Assembly: GCF_008704535.1 (NCBI RefSeq)
Contig: NZ_CP023701.1
Span: 6,614,001-6,678,000, forward strand
Source: Streptomyces subrutilus
GTDB lineage: Bacteria > Actinomycetota > Actinomycetes > Streptomycetales > Streptomycetaceae
DNA: 64,000 nucleotides
Direction: 5' to 3'
How positions within the stretch are numbered: the stretch's first letter is position 1; each line of letters starts with the position of its first letter. Positions 59,400 through 64,000 of the stretch are shown in pieces. The position numbers and the translations under genes are program-made. Under the pieces are notes generated by a model, which saw only the letters and a program-made list of their open reading frames with translations, ran no database searches and was not told where the DNA came from.

Positions 59400-61286
59400 C
59401 TAGTCGGCCGAGCGGGTCCAGCCGATGGGGTCCAGGCGGGCGGCGTCCGCGGGGCGGTCGTCGGAGAAGAGCAGGCGGCCCGGTTCGGACACGCGGACGA
59501 CGTCGACGTAGACCCCCCGGCCCACGTAGCGGCCGGTCGCGGCGTGGCGGAAGCGGAGCCGGACCTCGCGGCCGGCCCAGGCCGCCGTCAGCGGCGCTTC
59601 GAGGCGGTGCCACACCCGTCCCGACCAGCCGCCCGCGCAGCCGCGCGGCCACTGCTCGGGGGTACCGCCGGTGGACCGGACGGTGCTGAACGGCAGGGGC
59701 CGCCAGGTCTCTCCGTCGGCCGACGCCTCCAGGTGGAACGCGCCCGCGCCGGGGACGGTGTCCCACCACACCGCGCAGCGCAGCCGGGCGGCGGCGCCGG
59801 CCGGGGTGAGCGGAGGCAGGGTGAGCGTGCCGGAGCCGCCGGGGGAGATGCCCGAGAACCAGGCCGCGCCCCCGTGCCGGGTGCGGACCGGTACGGCGCG
59901 GGCGAAGCGGTTGCCGACGGCCACCCGGGGCGCGCTGCCGGCCCGCCAGGTGCGCACGGGGTGGACGGCGTTGCCGAGCAGGACCAGGAAGGAGTCGGTG
60001 GAGGGGTCCAGGACGAGGGAGGTACCGGTGAACCCGGTGTGGCCGGCGGAGTGCGGGGTCGCCATCGCCCCCATGTACCAGTGCTGGTAGAGCTCGAAGC
60101 CCAGGCCGTGGTCGTCGCCGGGGAACGCGGTGTTGTAGTCGGTGAAGAGCAGCTCGACGGAGCCGGGACGCAGGATGCGCCGGCCCGCGTAGGCCCCGCC
60201 GTCGAGGAGGGTGCGGGCGAGGACCGCCAGGTCCCAGGCCGTGCCGAAGACGCCGGCGTGGCCGGCGACCCCGCCGAGGGCGTACGCGTTCTCGTCGTGG
60301 ACCTCGCCCCACACCAGCCCGCGGTCCAGGCCGGACCACGGAGGGCGCTGCACCTCCGTCGCGGCGGTCACCCTGCGCCAGGAGAGCGGTGGGTTGAACC
60401 GCGTGCGGTGCATCCCGAGCGGAGCGGTGATCTCGTCGTGGAGCAGGACATCCAACGTGCGGCCGGTGATCCGTTCCAGGAGCAGCTGGAGCGTGATGAG
60501 GTTCAGGTCCGAGTACCGGTAGACGCTGCCCGGGGTCTCCTGGGCCTGCACCGACCACAGCAGCCTCAGCTGTCCCGCCCGGGTGGACTCCTGGTAGAAG
60601 GGCGCCCAGGAGCGCAGCCCCGAGGTGTGGGTGAGGAGCTGACGGACCGTGATCCGCTCCTTCCCGCCGCCGGTGAACTCGGGGAGGTGGCGGCGCACCG
60701 GCGCCTCCAGCTCCAGCCGTCCCCGTTCCATCTGCTGGACGGCCAGGATCGAGGTGAACAGCTTCGTCAGCGAGGCCAGGTCGAAGACGGTGTCCTCGGC
60801 CATCGCGATGCGCTCGGCCGCCGGGTACGCGGTGGCCCGGTCGGTGCGGCCGTCGTAGTCCGCGTACCGCACGGCGTCGCCCATGGCACGGTGCAGGGCG
60901 ACCGTGCGGCCCCGGCCCGCGAGGACCACGGCGCCCGCGTAGTAGGGGTGCTCGGGGGAGGGGCCCAGGAAGCGGCGGGCCTCGTCGGCCACCCCCTCCA
61001 GATGCCGCTCCAGCAGCCCGGCCTGCCGCGCGGACCCGTAGCGCAGGCGCAGGCCCTGGAGGGCGCGCCGCTCGGCCGGACCGCCCGCGGCCGCGGAGCC
61101 GGCGGGCAGCGCCGCGTGCAGGACCAGCACCCCGCCGAGCGCGAGCAGCCGCGCCCCGAGCCGCCGCCGGCTCACCCCGCCCCCGGCGTGCGCCCCGGAG
61201 CGCGCGCCGCCCCCCGGCGTGCCGTCCGCCGTCGCACCGTCCCCCGTCGTGTGGTCCCTCGTCGTGTGGTCCCCCGTACCGTCCAT
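59400..61286 (-). CDS. Secreted class C beta-lactamase-like serine hydrolase
   Basis: 628 residues. The N-terminus holds RRRLGARLLALGGVLVLHAA, a possible twin-arginine or Sec signal (about 40-65). The serine hydrolase domain (about 90-460) has Ser172-x-x-Lys175 (ASLTKLF), Tyr258 in YSD in place of YSN, and H-T-G (416-418) as the third motif. A C-terminal beta domain of about 140 residues follows (RLRCAVWWDTVPGAGAFHLE, VWHRLEAPLTAAWAGREVRL), resembling immune-inhibitor or carbohydrate-binding modules. Likely an extracellular esterase or D-Ala-D-Ala-type peptidase. Its TAG stop lies in the CTAG duplicated by the MITE. Confidence 0.87.
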   Translation of the reverse strand: MDGTGDHTTRDHTTGDGATADGTPGGGARSGAHAGGGVSRRRLGARLLALGGVLVLHAALPAGSAAAGGPAERRALQGLRLRYGSARQAGLLERHLEGVADEARRFLGPSPEHPYYAGAVVLAGRGRTVALHRAMGDAVRYADYDGRTDRATAYPAAERIAMAEDTVFDLASLTKLFTSILAVQQMERGRLELEAPVRRHLPEFTGGGKERITVRQLLTHTSGLRSWAPFYQESTRAGQLRLLWSVQAQETPGSVYRYSDLNLITLQLLLERITGRTLDVLLHDEITAPLGMHRTRFNPPLSWRRVTAATEVQRPPWSGLDRGLVWGEVHDENAYALGGVAGHAGVFGTAWDLAVLARTLLDGGAYAGRRILRPGSVELLFTDYNTAFPGDDHGLGFELYQHWYMGAMATPHSAGHTGFTGTSLVLDPSTDSFLVLLGNAVHPVRTWRAGSAPRVAVGNRFARAVPVRTRHGGAAWFSGISPGGSGTLTLPPLTPAGAAARLRCAVWWDTVPGAGAFHLEASADGETWRPLPFSTVRSTGGTPEQWPRGCAGGWSGRVWHRLEAPLTAAWAGREVRLRFRHAATGRYVGRGVYVDVVRVSEPGRLLFSDDRPADAARLDPIGWTRSAD

Positions 61287-61376
61287 GCCCGGCCCTCCTG
61301 TTGCTGGCTGCGCCGCACGCTAGTGGGTATCTGCCCGCCCGCCGCCCAACCTCCGCACCGACCGGCCCGCAAAGAA

Positions 61377-61393
61377 TCTGACACTGCATCAGA
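61377..61393. promoter_or_regulatory. Dyad before the nitronate monooxygenase gene
   Basis: TCTGACACTGCATCAGA has 5-bp inverted arms (TCTGA/TCAGA) around a 7-nt spacer, 44 bp before the ATG. It is in an AT-richer patch of the divergent region and may bind a TetR-type regulator of lipid genes. Weak evidence. Confidence 0.35.
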
Positions 61394-61436
61394 AAATCTC
61401 TTCCCTCGGTCGCCGGGCTGCGGCATCCTGCCGCCC

Positions 61437-62543
61437 ATGGAGACGGAGCTGAGCAGGACACTCGGAGTCGAGCACGCCATCTTCGGCTTCACGCCCTTCC
61501 CGGCGGTGGCCGCGGCCATCACCCGGGCGGGCGGATTCGGCGTGCTCGGAGCCGTTCGCTACACCGACCCCGGCGAGCTCAAGCGCGACCTCGACTGGAT
61601 GCAGGCGCACACCGACGGCAAGCCCTACGGCCTCGACGTGGTCATGCCCGCCAAGAAGGCCGTGGACGGCATCAGCGAGGCCGCCATCGAGGCGATGATC
61701 CCGGAGGGCCACCGCGACTTCGTCCGCGACACCCTCGCCCGCTACCAGGTGCCCGAGCTGGCCGAGGGCGAGGCCTCCGGCTGGCGCATCACCGGCTGGA
61801 TGGAACAGGTCGCCCGCAACCAGCTCGACGTCGCCTTCGACTACCCCGTCAAACTCCTCGCCAACGCCCTCGGTTCCCCGCCCGCCGACGTCATCGCCCG
61901 CGCCCACGACCACGGCGTCCTCGTCGCCGCCCTCGCCGGCAGCGCCACGCACGCGCGCCGCCACGCCGAGGCCGGGATCGACGTGGTCGTCGCCCAGGGC
62001 TACGAGGCGGGCGGCCACACCGGTGACATCGCCACCATGGTCCTCGTCCCCGAGATCGTCGACGCCGTCGCCCCGCTCCCCGTCCTCGCCGCCGGCGGCA
62101 TCGGCAGCGGCGAGCAGATCGCCGCCTCCCTCGCCCTCGGCGCCCAGGGCGCCTGGCTCGGCTCCCTCTGGCTCACCACCACCGAGGCCGACCTGCACTC
62201 CCGGGCCCTCACCGAGAAGCTCCTGGCCGCCGGCTCCGGAGACACCGTGCGCTCCCGCGCGCTCACCGGCAAGCCGGCCCGCCAACTGCGCACCGAGTGG
62301 ACCGACGCCTGGGACGGCCCGGACGGACCCGGCCCCCTGCCCATGCCCCTCCAGGGACTGCTGGTGGCCGAGGCCGTCTCCCGCATCCAGAAGCACGAGG
62401 TCCGGCCGCTGCTCGGCACCCCCGTCGGGCAGATCGTCGGCCGGATGAACAGCGAACGCAGCGTGCGGGCCGTCTTCGACGACCTCACCCGCGGCTTCGA
62501 GCAGGCCCTCGACCGCATCAACCGCATCGCCGGCCGGGCCTGA
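61437..62543 (+). CDS. Nitronate monooxygenase (2-nitropropane dioxygenase) family
   Basis: 368 residues. An FMN TIM barrel: GFTPFPAVAAAITRAGGFGV (N-terminal phosphate side), VVAQGYEAGGHTGDIATMVL (catalytic His region), VLAAGGIGSGEQIAASLALG and GAQGAWLGSLWLTT (FMN phosphate). Nitronate monooxygenases oxidise alkyl nitronates; relatives in actinobacterial lipid operons have less certain substrates. It lies 36 nt before an acyl-CoA synthetase gene, so a lipid or steroid role is likely. Confidence 0.9.
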   Translation: METELSRTLGVEHAIFGFTPFPAVAAAITRAGGFGVLGAVRYTDPGELKRDLDWMQAHTDGKPYGLDVVMPAKKAVDGISEAAIEAMIPEGHRDFVRDTLARYQVPELAEGEASGWRITGWMEQVARNQLDVAFDYPVKLLANALGSPPADVIARAHDHGVLVAALAGSATHARRHAEAGIDVVVAQGYEAGGHTGDIATMVLVPEIVDAVAPLPVLAAGGIGSGEQIAASLALGAQGAWLGSLWLTTTEADLHSRALTEKLLAAGSGDTVRSRALTGKPARQLRTEWTDAWDGPDGPGPLPMPLQGLLVAEAVSRIQKHEVRPLLGTPVGQIVGRMNSERSVRAVFDDLTRGFEQALDRINRIAGRA

Positions 62544-62579
62544 GCCGGCGGCGGCGGACCGAGAGGAGCGAGCAGCAGC

Positions 62580-64000
62580 ATGACCGACACCCAGCACCCG
62601 AACGGCTTCTGGGCCCAGGCCGCGGCCGACCCGGACCGCACCGTCCTGGTCACCCCCGCGGGCGAGGAGTGGTCCGCCGGCCGCCTGCACGCCGCCGTCA
62701 ACCGGCTCGTCCACGGCCTGCGCGCGGCCGGCCTGGAGCACGGGGACGCCTTCGCCGTCGTCCTGCCCAACGGCGTCGAGTTCCTCACCGCCTACCTCGC
62801 GGCCTCCCAGGCGGGCTTCTACCTCGTCCCCGTCAACCACCACCTCGTCGGCCCCGAGATCGCCTGGATCGTCTCCGACTCCGGCGCCAAGGTCCTCATC
62901 GCCCACGAACGCTTCGCCGAGGCGGCCACCGCCGCCGCCGACGAGGCCGGGCTGCCCGCGAGCCACCGCTTCGGGGTCGGGGGTGAGGGGACCGGCGGCG
63001 GGGGGACCGGCGGCTCGGAAACCGCGGACGGCGCCCCCGCCGGCTTCCGGCCGTACGCGGACCTCCTCGACGGGCAGCCGGCGGCACCCCCCGAGGGCCG
63101 CACCCTCGGCTGGGTCATGAACTACACCTCCGGCACCACCGGCCGCCCCCGCGGCATCCGCCGCCCGCTGCCCGGCAAGGCCCCCGAGGAGACGTACCTG
63201 GGCGGCTTCCTCGGCATCTTCGGCATCCGCCCCTTCGACGGCAACGTCCACCTGGTGTGCTCCCCGCTCTACCACACGGCCGTCCTGCAGTTCGCCGGTG
63301 CGGCCCTGCACATCGGGCACCCGCTGGTCCTGATGGACCGGTGGAGCCCGCAGGAGATGCTCCGGCTCATCGACGACCACGCCTGCACGCACACCCACAT
63401 GGTGCCCACGCAGTTCCACCGGCTGCTCGCGCTGCCCCAGGAGACCAAGGACGCCTACGACGTCTCCTCCATGCGGCACGCCATCCACGGAGCGGCGCCC
63501 TGCCCCGACCACGTCAAACGGGCGATGATCGACTGGTGGGGCCGCTGCGTGGAGGAGTACTACGCGGCGAGCGAGGGCGGCGGGGCCTTCGCGACCGCCG
63601 AGGACTGGCTGAAGAGGCCGGGGACCGTCGGCCGGGCCTGGCCGATCAGCGAACTCGCCGTCTTCGACGACGACGGCAACCGGCTGCCCGCCGGCGAGCT
63701 CGGCACCGTCTACATCAAGATGAACACCGGCGGCTTCAGCTACCACAAGGACGAGGGCAAGACGAGGAAGAACCGCATCGGCGACTTCTTCACGGTCGGC
63801 GACCTCGGGCTGATGGACGAGGAGGGCTACCTCTTCCTCCGCGACCGCAAGATCGACATGATCATCTCGGGCGGGGTCAACATCTATCCCGCGGAGATAG
63901 AGTCCGCCCTCCTCACCCACCCCGCGGTCGCCGACGCCGCCGCCTTCGGCATCCCCCACGCCGACTGGGGCGAGGAGGTCAAGGCCGTCGTCGAACCCGC
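62580..64000 (+). CDS. Acyl-CoA synthetase (AMP-binding), C-terminus beyond window
   Basis: 473 residues are visible. The adenylation P-loop is MNYTSGTTGRPRG (about 179-191), later motifs are EYYAASEGGG (A5), VGDLGLMDEEGYLFLRDRKI (A7/A8) and SGGVNIYPAEIESALL (hinge region). It activates a carboxylic acid as acyl-AMP and then acyl-CoA. A Gly/Thr-rich insertion lies near residues 135-150. GAGAGGAG is the ribosome site. It follows the nitronate monooxygenase gene directly and the frame runs off the right edge. Confidence 0.92.
   Translation, partial: MTDTQHPNGFWAQAAADPDRTVLVTPAGEEWSAGRLHAAVNRLVHGLRAAGLEHGDAFAVVLPNGVEFLTAYLAASQAGFYLVPVNHHLVGPEIAWIVSDSGAKVLIAHERFAEAATAAADEAGLPASHRFGVGGEGTGGGGTGGSETADGAPAGFRPYADLLDGQPAAPPEGRTLGWVMNYTSGTTGRPRGIRRPLPGKAPEETYLGGFLGIFGIRPFDGNVHLVCSPLYHTAVLQFAGAALHIGHPLVLMDRWSPQEMLRLIDDHACTHTHMVPTQFHRLLALPQETKDAYDVSSMRHAIHGAAPCPDHVKRAMIDWWGRCVEEYYAASEGGGAFATAEDWLKRPGTVGRAWPISELAVFDDDGNRLPAGELGTVYIKMNTGGFSYHKDEGKTRKNRIGDFFTVGDLGLMDEEGYLFLRDRKIDMIISGGVNIYPAEIESALLTHPAVADAAAFGIPHADWGEEVKAVVEP

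Noticed and set aside
58639..61461. 940-codon minus-strand frame joining the isochorismatase relic and sequence antisense-shifted to the hydrolase
   Set aside because: The serine hydrolase is read in another frame; only the isochorismatase-like part has family signal and it is frameshifted.
59118..62543. 1141-codon frame joining the PucR fragment, MITE, antisense hydrolase and nitronate monooxygenase
   Set aside because: It only stays open by chance in high-GC DNA; the monooxygenase starts at ATG 61437.
1..64000. CRISPR array, tRNA, rRNA, prophage or NRPS/PKS cluster
   Set aside because: Read on both strands; no regular direct repeats, no tRNA-like T-loop with matching arms, and no phage or megasynthase motifs were seen.

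Overview
The window is high-GC actinobacterial chromosome, almost certainly Streptomyces or a close relative. The signs are very GC-rich third codon positions, many GTG starts, stop/start overlaps of the GTGA and ATGA type, several SpoIIE-type protein phosphatases, Streptomyces-style cysteine-containing leader peptides and a cobalamin riboswitch in front of metE. I see no rRNA, tRNA, CRISPR array, prophage or large biosynthetic cluster. The first CDS (racemase-like) and the last (acyl-CoA synthetase) are cut by the window edges.

Layout. 1-8.1 kb: racemase tail, VOC protein, small membrane protein, lipoprotein acyltransferase Lnt, Nudix, secreted trypsin-like protease, GT39-type membrane glycosyltransferase, and a GNAT-AAA+ fusion. 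8.1-12.4 kb: a tightly overlapping leftward stressosome operon (RsbR, RsbS, RsbT, HATPase-PP2C, SpoIIE phosphatase). 12.6-22.7 kb: unknown protein, small membrane protein, Tm-1-like protein, Nudix, CDF metal exporter, PAS-GAF-SpoIIE-HATPase phosphatase, secreted phosphodiester glycosidase. 22.8-26.2 kb: molybdate uptake (fused permease/ATPase, ModA, small HTH-TOBE regulator). 26.3-32.1 kb: S4 protein, AlkB-like dioxygenase, fasciclin lipoprotein, DUF1232, MarR/DoxX pair, GH15 hydrolase.

32.2-37.3 kb is a sulfur block: a leftward sulfonate operon (flavin monooxygenase, permease, binding protein, ATPase) behind a leader peptide with two hairpins, and a rhodanese gene behind a second, Cys-Cys leader peptide. 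37.4-43.4 kb: amino-acid permease, GAF-PAS-GAF-SpoIIE phosphatase, methyltransferase, and a hydrolase lacking its catalytic serine. 43.6-48.9 kb: threonine catabolism (tdh-kbl) with a LysR gene, then a SIS isomerase/class II aldolase pair. 49-53.4 kb: acyl-CoA dehydrogenase behind a KstR-like palindrome, a broken gene, and metE with its riboswitch. 53.7-58.7 kb: DUF2236 oxygenase overlapping a Ser/Thr kinase-TPR gene, deazaflavin-type oxidoreductase, TspO, PRC-barrel-like protein. 58.7-64 kb: two gene relics, a 161-bp MITE inserted at the stop codon of a serine hydrolase, then nitronate monooxygenase and acyl-CoA synthetase.

The main themes are partner-switching stress signalling (four SpoIIE-type phosphatases, one in a stressosome module), sulfur and molybdate uptake with RNA-level control, and local genome remodelling by small palindromic elements. 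Function calls rest on motifs read directly from the translations; no database search was possible.
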